The notes below the pieces were generated by a model. That model did not search any database. It was not told the origin of the DNA and saw only the letters and a program-made list of their open reading frames with translations. Shown here one piece after another: positions 8,675-17,608 of a stretch of 64,000 nucleotides of DNA. Within the stretch, counting starts at the first letter, position 1, and each line of letters starts with the position of its first letter. This stretch comes from an uncultured Acidimicrobiales bacterium. GTDB lineage: Bacteria; Actinomycetota; Acidimicrobiia; Acidimicrobiales; SZUA-35. Location of the stretch: the NCBI GenBank assembly GCA_937922805.1, contig CALAJV010000015.1, forward strand, positions 124,001 to 188,000. Reading direction: 5' to 3'. Position numbers and translations under genes: made by a program.

Positions 8675-10207
8675 GTGAGAGGTTGGTTTGAAGGGTTTCC
8701 CCGCCCCGCTGCAGGCGACCTAATTGCGGGCCTTAGCGTCGCCCTGCTGCTGATCCCTCAATCTCTGGCTTACGCCCAACTGGCCGAAATGCCGCTAATT
8801 ACCGGATTGTTCGCGTCAGCGATACCTCTAATAGTTCGCGCCCCGTTTGCATCGTCGCCGTATTTGCAAACTGGTCCAGTAGCGCTCACCAGTCTTCTCA
8901 CGTTAGCCGCTTTGCAGAGCGCTGGCTTTCAAAGCGACAACCCCGAGTACGCCAAACTAGGCGCTCTTCTGGCGCTCTTCGTTGGCGTCTTTCGCTTTCT
9001 GCTTGGTGTCCTCCGGATGGGTTGGGTTGTTTACCTTATTTCTGGTCCAGTAATGCAAGGCTTCACGTCGGCCGCCGCCATCATCATCATTTGTTCTCAA
9101 ATCCCAAAGGTTCTCGGAACCACGACGGTGGTTCCCGATAGTTCTATTCTCGGGCAAGCGGCCTGGAGCCTAACTCGTATCGACCAGTGGCAGGCGACCG
9201 CTTTGGTTATGGCAGTGCTGACCGTCGTGCTCATGATCGGCGGGCGCAAGCTTCACCGTCTGTTTCCTGGGGTGGCGGTAGCCGTGGTGGCCGGCATTGG
9301 GTTCTCGATGAGATCGAAAAACCCCGGCGCGGTCGCCGGAGAACCCATCGGTATTCCCGAGGGCCTGCCGTCGATCAGCCTTGATCTCCCTTGGGATCAG
9401 GCTGGCGCTCTCGTCGTCGGTGGTGCGGTTATCGCTCTGATTGGCTTCGCTGAACCGGCTTCGATTGCTCGGGTATTCGCTAGCGAGGATGGCTCCCGAT
9501 GGGATTCAAGCCGAGAACTCATAAGTACCGGAGTAGCCAACGTCGCATCGGCCTTCTCCGGTTCGTTCCCAGTCGGCGGATCGTTCTCGCGTAGCTCGGT
9601 CAATCGAGTCGCCGGAGCTAAGACGCTCTGGAGCGGCGGTATCACCGGAGTAGCGGTACTGGCGTTTCTCCCCTTCGCCTCGATCCTTAACCCACTCCCC
9701 CTCGCTGTTCTGGGGGCAATTATCATCGGAGCGGTATACACGCTTATAAAGCCGAGAACACTTATTCGCCAACTGCGACGTTCTTGGATCGACGCTCTGC
9801 TCACGTGGAGTACCTTCATCGCCACTTTGGTGCTCGCTCCCAACATCCAGTGGGCCATTCTGCTCGGCGTTGTGCTCACCGGTGTCGTTCATCTAATTCG
9901 CCCCCTCAAACTCGAACTTAGCGACGCGCCCCTTCCCCGCCCCGCTCCAGATGGGGCGCTCGGATCGCTTCCGGTGCCAACCGCAACGACCAAAGTGGTG
10001 ACGCCTCTCGGCCTGGTGTGGCTTGGCTCGTATCGGAGCTTTGATAGGCAACTCCGGTCGCTCGCAGCCGCCAATCCGGGTGACAGCCTGGTTGTCGATC
10101 TTGGAACTGACTCCGCGATCGAACCAGCAATCGAGGATTCAATGACTGCTCTGGCCGACGAGATTACGCCGGAGGGGCGCACGATCACTGTGGGTACTTC
10201 TGAGTAG
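8675..10207 (+). CDS. SulP-family inorganic anion transporter
   Basis: A 510-residue inner-membrane protein. The N-terminal segment AGDLIAGLSVALLLIPQSLAYAQLA matches the SulP signature, and about ten to twelve hydrophobic segments follow to around residue 410. SulP proteins carry sulfate, bicarbonate or other anions, often with Na+ or H+. The final ~80 residues (from TKVVTPLGLVWLGSYRSFDRQLRSL, split here by description) look like a short STAS domain, which is usual for the family. Substrate is unknown; bicarbonate and sulfate are both reasonable for a marine bacterium. It starts at GTG, 74 bp after arfB. Confidence 0.85.
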   Translation: MRGWFEGFPRPAAGDLIAGLSVALLLIPQSLAYAQLAEMPLITGLFASAIPLIVRAPFASSPYLQTGPVALTSLLTLAALQSAGFQSDNPEYAKLGALLALFVGVFRFLLGVLRMGWVVYLISGPVMQGFTSAAAIIIICSQIPKVLGTTTVVPDSSILGQAAWSLTRIDQWQATALVMAVLTVVLMIGGRKLHRLFPGVAVAVVAGIGFSMRSKNPGAVAGEPIGIPEGLPSISLDLPWDQAGALVVGGAVIALIGFAEPASIARVFASEDGSRWDSSRELISTGVANVASAFSGSFPVGGSFSRSSVNRVAGAKTLWSGGITGVAVLAFLPFASILNPLPLAVLGAIIIGAVYTLIKPRTLIRQLRRSWIDALLTWSTFIATLVLAPNIQWAILLGVVLTGVVHLIRPLKLELSDAPLPRPAPDGALGSLPVPTATTKVVTPLGLVWLGSYRSFDRQLRSLAAANPGDSLVVDLGTDSAIEPAIEDSMTALADEITPEGRTITVGTSE

Positions 10208-10392
10208 CCTTTCGGGTGATCAAAACAGCCATGGAGGCAAATCCGCCTAAGCCAGAAACCGCTGCCGGACTAGGTTAACGAGCACGGCGTTACGAAATTG
10301 CCTACAAAAGCACTCAGGGCACCCCTGGTACAATTGGTAGAACGAGCGGGTTGTCCACTAGTCGGGAACCTACCAGATAGGCGGAGTGCACT

Positions 10393-11688
10393 ATGGCCGA
10401 AATGGCAGTAGCAAGCAGTAGTTATCGCGATCGTTCCGTACTCGTGGTTGTCGGCCAAGGATACGTGGGTTTACCGCTGGCGATCCGAGCAGTCGAAGTC
10501 GGCTTCACCGTTATCGGGTACGACCTCGATAAACAGAAGGTCTCCGGGTTACAGGCAGGCAAAACCCATATCGACGATGTCTCCGACGCTGACATCGCTA
10601 ATGCGTTGGCCACCGGCCGTTACCTTCCCAGTGAGTCGGTCCAGGATTTGGAAAACTTCGATGTCGCCGTCATAACAGTTCCGACACCGCTCCGCGATGG
10701 AGCACCGGATATTTCCTACATTACGTCGGCCGCCGAAACTGTCGGTCGGTCAATGAAACCAGGGTCCACGGTCATTCTAGAATCCACCACTTACCCGGGA
10801 ACCACCGAAGATGTGGTGCTTGAGATTCTTGAGACTGAGTCGCAGCTTCTCGCCGGGACTGACTTTCACCTCGGCTACTCACCAGAGCGAATCGACCCGG
10901 GAAACGAAACGTGGACTTTTCAAACGACCCCGAAAGTAGTTTCGGGCATCGACAAGGCATCGCTGCAAGCCATTGACACGTTCTACCAGTTGCTAGTGGA
11001 CGTAACTGTTCCCATCAACGGCACCCGAGAAGCCGAGCTTACGAAGCTTTTGGAGAACACGTTCAGGCACGTCAATATTGCGCTCGTGAATGAACTAGCG
11101 ATGCACGCTCATTCGCTCGGCATCAACTTCTGGAATGTCATCGATGCTGCATCGACTAAGCCATTCGGTTACATGCCGTTCTACCCCGGTCCAGGAGTAG
11201 GCGGCCACTGCCTTCCGGTCGATCCGACATATTTGTCGTGGCAGTTCGAGCGCAAACTGGGAACCGTATCCCGGTTCGTCAAAATCGCTAACGATGTTAA
11301 CGAGTCAATGCCGATGTATGTGGCCCGCCGAGTTCAGGCTGGGCTGAACGATCGACAAAAGCCAGTAAACGGTTCGTCGATCGTCGTCTTAGGTGTTGCC
11401 TACAAGAAAAACTCGAACGATGCTCGTGAGACGCCAGCCAGCCCGCTAATTGAAGAACTTCTGTCGTTGGGGGCCAACGTCCAAGTTCACGATTCTCACG
11501 TCGATGACTACGTTCTGGATGAGCGTATAGAACGGGTTGAACTTACCGAAGCAATTCTTACCAACGCAGACGCAGTAATACTGGTTACTGATCACGATGA
11601 CGTTGACTACGAGCGCGTTGTCTCGCTATCTGACTATGTCTTTGACGCTCGACGTCGACTAGACGAAAATCTAACTGAACAACTCTAG
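10393..11688 (+). CDS. UDP-sugar/UDP-HexNAc 6-dehydrogenase
   Basis: A 431-residue NAD-dependent nucleotide-sugar dehydrogenase of the UDP-glucose / UDP-N-acetylhexosamine class, giving a uronate for cell-surface polysaccharide. The N-terminal Rossmann motif is VVVGQGYVGLPLAIRAVE. The substrate-binding helix region is ELTKLLENTFRHVNIALVNE. The catalytic Cys, about residue 273, lies in GPGVGGHCLPVDP, and the C-terminal domain has GVAYKKNSNDARETPA. The SPERIDPG motif favours the UDP-HexNAc subgroup (WecC/WbpA-like) over UDP-glucose dehydrogenase. The start has a GGCGGAG ribosome-binding site 6 nt upstream. No other glycan-cluster genes are adjacent. Confidence 0.88.
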   Translation: MAEMAVASSSYRDRSVLVVVGQGYVGLPLAIRAVEVGFTVIGYDLDKQKVSGLQAGKTHIDDVSDADIANALATGRYLPSESVQDLENFDVAVITVPTPLRDGAPDISYITSAAETVGRSMKPGSTVILESTTYPGTTEDVVLEILETESQLLAGTDFHLGYSPERIDPGNETWTFQTTPKVVSGIDKASLQAIDTFYQLLVDVTVPINGTREAELTKLLENTFRHVNIALVNELAMHAHSLGINFWNVIDAASTKPFGYMPFYPGPGVGGHCLPVDPTYLSWQFERKLGTVSRFVKIANDVNESMPMYVARRVQAGLNDRQKPVNGSSIVVLGVAYKKNSNDARETPASPLIEELLSLGANVQVHDSHVDDYVLDERIERVELTEAILTNADAVILVTDHDDVDYERVVSLSDYVFDARRRLDENLTEQL

Positions 11689-11695
11689 TCACTAC

Positions 11696-11821
11696 TATCT
11701 AACAGCGCATATCTAACAGCGCATATCTAACAGCGCATATCTAACAGCGCATATCTAACAGCGCATATCTAACAGCGCATATCTAACAGCGCATATCTAA
11801 CAGCGCATATCTAACAGCGCT
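11696..11821. repeat. 14-bp tandem repeat, nine copies
   Basis: The unit TATCTAACAGCGCA is repeated head to tail from 11696; eight copies are identical and the ninth ends in T. A degenerate further copy (CTAACAGCGTTATCT) overlaps the end of proA. It fills the space between the convergent stop codons of the nucleotide-sugar dehydrogenase and proA. No hairpin with a T-run is evident in it. Confidence 0.95.
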
Positions 11822-11846
11822 ATTTATCAGCCACTGCCTAACAGCG

Positions 11847-13397
11847 TTATCTGCGCAGCGTGTCAGAGCGTTGAAACGCGCGGGATCGAACTGTGTAAAC
11901 GCTGTTTCCCGATAGTACGCCACCGCGGCCGAATAGCCGACCCGACTGCCAGTTGGATAGCCCGAGTTCGGGTCGATTCAAGGCGTACTGACCGTCGACC
12001 CACCGAGTAAAACCATCGCCCACAAACGGCGCATCGACTGTGGCCCAAAACTGATCTTGTTCGGTTGCGCTGTCAGAGATGAGACTGGCAACGAACCGTG
12101 GCGATTGGGCATTGAAAAGATCAACAGCGGTCTCGACAGAGTCAACGATTGTTAGTGAGATTTCGGGCGAACCTTCCCATTCCCACTCAACTCCCAAGTC
12201 GGCGGCATCTAAAAACTCGACTCGTGGTTCGCTGACCATGCCTTCGGCCCGGTTGATGCTCGCTTTCCTAAACCAGTCGCCGGGAATGAACGGTCGGACG
12301 TTCTCTGTGACGTGCAGCTTTGGCTCTGTCCCCCGGTGTTGAGCGGCCCGCTCAAGTCCGGCTAGCACACGGGGAACCGCTGCGGTAGCTATCGAGGCTA
12401 AGACACAGACGGTGTTGACTGTGTTGCAGACTTTACGATCTAGCGAGGCTGCAACCACTGCCTCTAGTCGAACCTGGTCGCAATCTTCGCCCGTTACAAT
12501 CCATCCCCCACCGGTCCCGTGCAGGCTTACCGACGTTCCTGCTTGACGGGCGACCGCTCCGAGTTGAGCGACCGCAGCGCCACTCCCCCTCGCCACCGCA
12601 AGCGCCAATCTTGGGTCGCTAAATAGCGCCCACCCGGCAGCGTGAGTCGAACTGTCTACCAGGGTTACTACCCCCGATGGCAACCCGGCCGAACGGATCG
12701 CCGGATCGAGGCAGTGTTCAACGATGGCTCGGGCGGTACCGAGCGCATCGGAACCGATTCGAAAGACTACGCTATTGCCACCCCGAAGAACACCGCAGGC
12801 GTCGGCGAATACGTTTGGTCGCCCCTCGAATATGAATCCAACCGGACCTAGCCCGGCCGTTCGCTGCTCAAGTTTCCAATCTTGATGATCGATCGTTTCG
12901 ATAACAGAGTCTCGCTCTGAAGGCACGTCTCGCCAGAGTCGAAGGCCATCGATCATGTCTGTTCGCATGGTTGACGACAGTTCGAGTCTCGTCGTTGATC
13001 GACCTCGTTTGTTGGCCGCTGCTATGTCTTGCTCGTTGGCCCGTTGGACCATTTGGAAGATCCTGTCGTTAGCCAGGTTGGCGGCAAACTGCTCGAAGAA
13101 GTCGGTTATTGCGGCATCGGAGACAGCCCCCATCGCCAAAAAGGCTGAGCTAGCGTTACTGACAGCGGTCGAAGCGGTAGTCCATTCATTCTGGGGAATG
13201 TGGAGCAGGTCGCCGGTGTCGTCGACCACGATCAGGCGATCCCCTTCAACAAAAGCCGCGGCCAGGTCGGCTGGAACGGCGGTTGTTTGATTTCCACCAA
13301 ACACAATTAGCTGGCCGGGCTCCAACTTCGACAACGTCGAAACGCTCGATTGAATCACCCCTCCAGTATGCACGAGACCAGCAACGAATATCGACAA
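11847..13397 (-). CDS. proA: Glutamate-5-semialdehyde dehydrogenase-like, with N-terminal extension
   Basis: A 516-residue aldehyde-dehydrogenase-fold protein. ProA reduces gamma-glutamyl phosphate to glutamate semialdehyde in proline synthesis. Family marks are TAGLGPVGFIFEGRPNV, LRGGNSVVFRIGSDALGTA, the catalytic-Cys segment SLDRKVCNTVNTVCV (Cys at about residue 324) and TRWVDGQYALNRPELGLS near the C-terminus. ProA is normally about 415 residues; here roughly the first 90 residues are extra (FVEGDRLIVVDDTGDLLHIP is the clearest part) and are not recognised. No proB lies nearby. Because of the extension and divergent C-terminus, a related acyl-phosphate or CoA-acylating aldehyde dehydrogenase remains possible. 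Confidence 0.75.
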   Translation of the reverse strand: MSIFVAGLVHTGGVIQSSVSTLSKLEPGQLIVFGGNQTTAVPADLAAAFVEGDRLIVVDDTGDLLHIPQNEWTTASTAVSNASSAFLAMGAVSDAAITDFFEQFAANLANDRIFQMVQRANEQDIAAANKRGRSTTRLELSSTMRTDMIDGLRLWRDVPSERDSVIETIDHQDWKLEQRTAGLGPVGFIFEGRPNVFADACGVLRGGNSVVFRIGSDALGTARAIVEHCLDPAIRSAGLPSGVVTLVDSSTHAAGWALFSDPRLALAVARGSGAAVAQLGAVARQAGTSVSLHGTGGGWIVTGEDCDQVRLEAVVAASLDRKVCNTVNTVCVLASIATAAVPRVLAGLERAAQHRGTEPKLHVTENVRPFIPGDWFRKASINRAEGMVSEPRVEFLDAADLGVEWEWEGSPEISLTIVDSVETAVDLFNAQSPRFVASLISDSATEQDQFWATVDAPFVGDGFTRWVDGQYALNRPELGLSNWQSGRLFGRGGVLSGNSVYTVRSRAFQRSDTLRR

Positions 13398-13418
13398 ACT
13401 GGTATCAAGAGGCCTCGG

Positions 13419-13664
13419 CCCTGGTCATTCCTTTGGGAGCAATCAACCACAGGCAAATGGCAACCGCTCTCGACGATCACGATTGGCTGCCTCGAAGACT
13501 TGGGATACAGCGTCAGCTACGGACAGGCCGATCTATTTAGCCTTCCATCGACAACTGAGCGAGCACTAATGGGTATAGATAGCGACGCTCGGCGTATCTG
13601 TCATACGTGTGCCAACCGTCGCTATCCACCACCCATTTTCGGACCCCCCGAAGACATTGTTTAA
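13419..13664 (+). pseudogene. C-terminal remnant of a leishmanolysin-like metalloprotease
   Basis: The frame reads SFLWEQSTTGKWQPLSTITI, then GCLEDLGYSVSYGQADLF and SLPS. This resembles the C-terminal end of secreted leishmanolysin/M8-like proteases (pattern: ...ELMTG...PLSxxTIxxLEDLGYxVxYxxADxYxLP). The zinc-binding HExxH and the rest of the protease are absent: the frame is overlapped upstream by the 5' end of proA on the other strand. It ends 2 bp from the convergent amt stop. It is most simply a truncated gene fragment; whether any of it is expressed is unknown. Confidence 0.45.
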
Positions 13665-13666
13665 GC

Positions 13667-14881
13667 CTAAGAGTACGCCCGCTCCGCATGCTCGGACTGG
13701 TCCAATCCCATTTGCTCGGCTTCCTCGGTGACCCGCAGACCAATGGTCTTATCGAGCGCTAACGCAATCAAATAGGTTACGACGAATGCAAACAGCAGAA
13801 CGGCGGCGTTGGCAACGATTTGCTCGAGCAAAAGCTCAGCTCCACCGCCGGAGAAGAGGCCATCAGCGCCATCGCTGTTGACTGAAGCCGTTGAGAAGAG
13901 GCCGATTAGAACACCGCCGACTAAGCCTCCGATCATGTGAACACCAACAACGTCCAACGCGTCGTCGTAGCCGAATTTGAACTTCAGTCGAACCGCCAAG
14001 GCACAAATCGCTCCAGCGGCAGCTCCGATCGCGAACGCGCCCCATGTATCGACGAACCCGGCAGCTGGGGTTATGCCGACTAGACCAGCGACAATTCCCG
14101 ATGCAGCGCCAAGCGATGTTGGGTGTCCATCGACCAACCGTTCAACTGCGAGCCACGCAACCATGGCGACCGCTGCGGCCGCAAATGTATTGACAAACGC
14201 TTGGATTGCAACCTCGGACACGCCGAAGGCAGACCCGGCATTGAACCCAAACCAGCCGAACCAGAGGATTCCAGCGCCCAACATGGTGAACGGCAGATTG
14301 TGGGGCGGCATTGGCTCTTTTGGCCAACCTTTTCTTTTTCCAAGCACGGCCACGAGGGCCAAGGCAGACGCTCCAGCAGCCACGTGCACAACAGTGCCTC
14401 CGGCGAAGTCAAGGCTGCCTCGGTTCCGAAGCAGTCCCGCCTCCCCCCAAACCCAAGCCCAGGATGGCACGAAAACTAGCAGTAGCCAGACGGGAACGAA
14501 TATGAGCCACGCGGAGAACTTCATTCGATCAGCGACCGCACCAGAAATAAGAGCGGGCGTGATACAGGCGAACGTCAAGCCGAAAAACACTAGTAACAGT
14601 GGACTGCTTCCGTCTTCAGCGACCGTCTCGACCCCGTTCAGAAACAAGGCGTCGAAGCCACCTAGCCACTCACTGGGACCAGCAGTTGATGACAGAGAGT
14701 AACCGCCAACCATCCAAACGATCGGGACTATCCCAAGGCAGACCATATTCATCATCAACATGTTCAGCATGTTTTTCGAACGGTCCATGCCACCATAAAA
14801 AAGGGCAAGGCCCGGCACCATAAACAACACCAGGGCCGCCGACACCATCACCCAAAGCGCACTTATCTGATCTAACTCCAC
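13667..14881 (-). CDS. amt: Ammonium transporter
   Basis: A 404-residue Amt/Rh-family channel with eleven predicted hydrophobic segments and an outward N-terminus (LWVMVSAALVLFMVPGLALF). Signature segments include FYGGMDRSKNMLNMLMMNMV, DFAGGTVVHVAAGASALALV with the conserved pore His, and GAGILWFGWFGFNAGSA. A second conserved His region follows at DVVGVHMIGGLVGGVL, and the cytoplasmic tail TEEAEQMGLDQSEHAERAYS is typical of Amt proteins. Translation starts at GTG. No glnK lies next to it. A perfect inverted repeat sits 23 bp upstream of the start and may be a control site. Confidence 0.95.
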   Translation of the reverse strand: MELDQISALWVMVSAALVLFMVPGLALFYGGMDRSKNMLNMLMMNMVCLGIVPIVWMVGGYSLSSTAGPSEWLGGFDALFLNGVETVAEDGSSPLLLVFFGLTFACITPALISGAVADRMKFSAWLIFVPVWLLLVFVPSWAWVWGEAGLLRNRGSLDFAGGTVVHVAAGASALALVAVLGKRKGWPKEPMPPHNLPFTMLGAGILWFGWFGFNAGSAFGVSEVAIQAFVNTFAAAAVAMVAWLAVERLVDGHPTSLGAASGIVAGLVGITPAAGFVDTWGAFAIGAAAGAICALAVRLKFKFGYDDALDVVGVHMIGGLVGGVLIGLFSTASVNSDGADGLFSGGGAELLLEQIVANAAVLLFAFVVTYLIALALDKTIGLRVTEEAEQMGLDQSEHAERAYS

Positions 14882-14903
14882 AGCTTGCCAACCTTTTCAT
14901 CAT

Positions 14904-14921
14904 GCGATGACTCGTCATCGC
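14904..14921. promoter_or_regulatory. Inverted repeat upstream of amt
   Basis: GCGATGACTCGTCATCGC has perfect 8-bp arms around a 2-bp centre and ends 23 bp upstream of the amt start codon. It could be an operator or a hairpin in the 5' leader. It does not match the GlnR or AmtR sites known to me. Confidence 0.45.
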
Positions 14922-15096
14922 CCTGAACTAACAGATGAAGACTGGGTGATTCTCACCCACAAGTTGTAGGGCCGGCCACGCTGCACGTGCTCTATCAACA
15001 ATCCCCACTTTGCCAGCGCAACAAACCAGTACTATTTCGGCTTTGTTTCCGAGATGTTAACTGAACCATGAACCGTGACTACCGGGCTCTACGGAG

Positions 15097-16032
15097 ATGA
15101 AGCGCTACCATAAATCAGTGCCTACCGGTCGATTCGCCCCAAGCCCAACCGGGCGACTACATATTGGGAATCTCCGCACCGCCGTCGTGGCCTGGCTTTG
15201 GTCTCGGTACGACAACTCACAATTCCTACTTCGATTCGAAGATTTGGATGAGCGAACCGTGGCCGCCGAGCACTACGAAAGTCAGCAACAAGACCTCCAA
15301 TTACTCGGCCTCGATTGGGATGACCCGATTGTCAACCAAACAGACCGACTAGACATCTACCACGACGTGCTCTCCCAACTCGTAAGCCAAGACTTGGTAT
15401 ACCCATGCTTTTGTTCTCGCCGAGAGATTCGTGAGGCAGCCAGCGCTCCCCACAGAAGTCATGCTGGCCCTCACTACCCCGGAACCTGCGCCGATCTTTC
15501 GTCAGCCCAACGAAGCGAGCGAGCGCAAACCCGTAGCGCCGCCCTTCGAATCCGGGGAGATGAAAACGGTCGCGGGTTTTCGGACCTGGTACTCGGTGAT
15601 CAGCACTTCGCTGTCGACGACTTCGTAGTCCAACGCAATGATGGGACACCGGCGTATCACCTAGTGGTAGTAGTTGATGACGCTGCCAGCAATATTGAAG
15701 TAGTCGTCCGTGCTGACGACCTGACAGACTCAACGAGCCGCCATCTATTTCTGTACGAGCTACTCGGCTACGAACCCCCTCAATACGCCCACGTTCCGCT
15801 CGTACTCGCGCCAAATGGAGACCGGTTAGCAAAGCGCCATGGGGCGGTCACGCTGGAGGATCGAGCCGGTCATGGCGAGACACCGGCCGATGTCCTTTCG
15901 TACCTAGCCGCATCGCTGAACCTCTGCCAACCAGGCGAGATGGTAACAGCTTCGGAGCTCCGGCAACGATTCGATCCGGCCGGCCTTCCAACCGAGCCAC
16001 TTGTGCTAGAACCGAATTTTCTTGCCGATTGA
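15097..16032 (+). CDS. gluQ: Glutamyl-queuosine tRNA(Asp) synthetase
   Basis: A 311-residue paralogue of the GluRS catalytic domain without the anticodon-binding domain, as expected for YadB/GluQ-RS. It activates glutamate and transfers it to queuosine in tRNA-Asp. The HIGH-like motif is in FAPSPTGRLHIGNLRTAVVA; the KMSKS-like motif is degraded to DRLAKRHGAVTL. A zinc site is suggested by CFCSRREI followed by HYPGTC. The start codon ATG at 15097 lacks a strong ribosome-binding site; GTG at 15118 is an alternative, giving PTGRFAPSPTG directly. A 215-bp gap separates it from the divergent amt gene. Confidence 0.88.
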   Translation: MKRYHKSVPTGRFAPSPTGRLHIGNLRTAVVAWLWSRYDNSQFLLRFEDLDERTVAAEHYESQQQDLQLLGLDWDDPIVNQTDRLDIYHDVLSQLVSQDLVYPCFCSRREIREAASAPHRSHAGPHYPGTCADLSSAQRSERAQTRSAALRIRGDENGRGFSDLVLGDQHFAVDDFVVQRNDGTPAYHLVVVVDDAASNIEVVVRADDLTDSTSRHLFLYELLGYEPPQYAHVPLVLAPNGDRLAKRHGAVTLEDRAGHGETPADVLSYLAASLNLCQPGEMVTASELRQRFDPAGLPTEPLVLEPNFLAD

Positions 16033-16057
16033 ATCGAACGCCCAACGTCGTGACGTA

Positions 16058-17338
16058 CTACAAAAACAATTCGGACACCGTGTAAATAACGAGTCCAGCG
16101 AGACCGCCCACCAAGGTGCCGTTGATGCGAATGAACTGCAGATCGCGTCCGACTTGCAACTCCATCCGGTCGGCGGTCTCGGCCGTATCCCAGCTCTGGA
16201 CAGTGGTTGCGATAAGATCGGCGACCTCGCCTCGGAACTGCTCGGCAACGTAGCCAACCGAATCAGTTATCCAACCGTCGATCTTTGCCCGCAGCTCCGG
16301 GTCTTTCTCCAAATTCTGGCCAGCTTCAACCAAAGCCTGCTCCAGCCGAAGCCGCAGTTCCGAGTTGGGGTCGTCTGTGGCCTCGATCAGTCCCTGCTTA
16401 ATCCGAGCCCACAGCGTTGCCGACCAAGCCTTAACATCGGGGTGTTCGAGGAGTTGAGCCTTCATCTCTTCGCCTTTAGCGATTAGCTCAGGTGAATTTC
16501 GGAGATCTTGGGCCAGCTGAACGGTCCGAACGTCGAGGTCTTTACGAACCGGATGGTACTGATCGTTGCCCAAATCGGTTAGAAAACTCCGAACACCGGC
16601 ATAGATCCGATCGAACACTTTGTCATCAACGGACTCGGGCACCCACCAAGGCGACTCCTGAATTAGACGATCTCGAAACGTTTCGCGGTTCTCGGTCATG
16701 AATGCGTTCAAGTTCGCAAGAACACCTTCCAACAACGCCTGATGATGACCACCCTCCATAGCGGAATCCAATAATTGACCGGCAATTGGCGCGACCTTTA
16801 TCGACTTAGCTCGATCTACGACCAACGACTCAAGCCCTGATTGAAGAACCTCGTCTTGTAGCACTTCAGTTGCGGCCTTCACCACTGTTGCGCTTTGAGA
16901 CCCGATTGTTCTAGCGTTAGCCGGCTTAGCTAGCCAACTCCCAAGCCGACTGGCTAACTCAGCGTCAACTAATCGTTCGGTAACTACCTCTCGGGTTAGG
17001 AAGTTGTCCTTAACGAACCCGCCAAGGCTGGCGCCAATTTGATCTTTCCGCTTTTGAATAATAGCGGTATGGGGAATTGGCAAGCCGAGCGGGTGCTTAA
17101 ACAAGGCGGTCACCGCAAACCAGTCGGCCAACGCTCCGACCATCGCTGCCTCGGCGGTCGCTCGAACGTATCCCATCCAGGGCCGAGAATCTTCCAGAAT
17201 TTTGGCCACGACGAACACAATGGCGGCCAACACAAACAGAGCCGTCGCCAATAGCTTCATCTTCTTCAGATCAGCGGCTCGTTCTTCGTCGTTGGCAAAA
17301 GAATCGAGGCCGACTATGTCAGCTGGGCTGCTCGCCAT
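16058..17338 (-). CDS. DUF445 family membrane protein
   Basis: A 426-residue protein with one or two hydrophobic segments near residues 28-48 (LLATALFVLAAIVFVVAKIL) and a second at the C-terminus (LVGGLAGLVIYTVSELFL). The segment following the first, AEAAMVGALADWFAVTALF and then the Gly-Leu-Pro-Ile-Pro-His-Thr motif, is the DUF445 signature. The long middle part is predicted helical. DUF445 proteins are common in actinobacteria and have no firmly known role. It is convergent with gluQ. The 270 bp between its start and the DMSP-lyase-like stop hold no recognised gene. Confidence 0.88.
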   Translation of the reverse strand: MASSPADIVGLDSFANDEERAADLKKMKLLATALFVLAAIVFVVAKILEDSRPWMGYVRATAEAAMVGALADWFAVTALFKHPLGLPIPHTAIIQKRKDQIGASLGGFVKDNFLTREVVTERLVDAELASRLGSWLAKPANARTIGSQSATVVKAATEVLQDEVLQSGLESLVVDRAKSIKVAPIAGQLLDSAMEGGHHQALLEGVLANLNAFMTENRETFRDRLIQESPWWVPESVDDKVFDRIYAGVRSFLTDLGNDQYHPVRKDLDVRTVQLAQDLRNSPELIAKGEEMKAQLLEHPDVKAWSATLWARIKQGLIEATDDPNSELRLRLEQALVEAGQNLEKDPELRAKIDGWITDSVGYVAEQFRGEVADLIATTVQSWDTAETADRMELQVGRDLQFIRINGTLVGGLAGLVIYTVSELFL

Positions 17339-17608
17339 ATCAACGGTGCTCGATTCGATCGATTCGTTCAGTTGTCATAACTTCCACAATGCTGATTCAG
17401 TGCTAGTTGGTCGCACTGATTGGTAGTTGATTTATGATGCCCGACCAATTCCTACCATCCACCATCTATGAACACGTTTCCCTAAAACCGAACGGATATC
17501 GAAGCCTAGCTGGACACGATCGGAGCAGTTCTGCCGCTATCCCATCGGATCAACCACTGAGGATTTAAACGGCGCAACCAACGCGCTCCGGGCAACTCTT
17601 CGGTGCGA

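Noticed and set aside
10320..10392. tRNA-like text upstream of the nucleotide-sugar dehydrogenase (CAATTGGTAGAACGAGCGG)
   Set aside because: The D-arm-like part is followed by no T-arm (no GTTCRAN motif) and no acceptor pairing, so it is not a tRNA gene.
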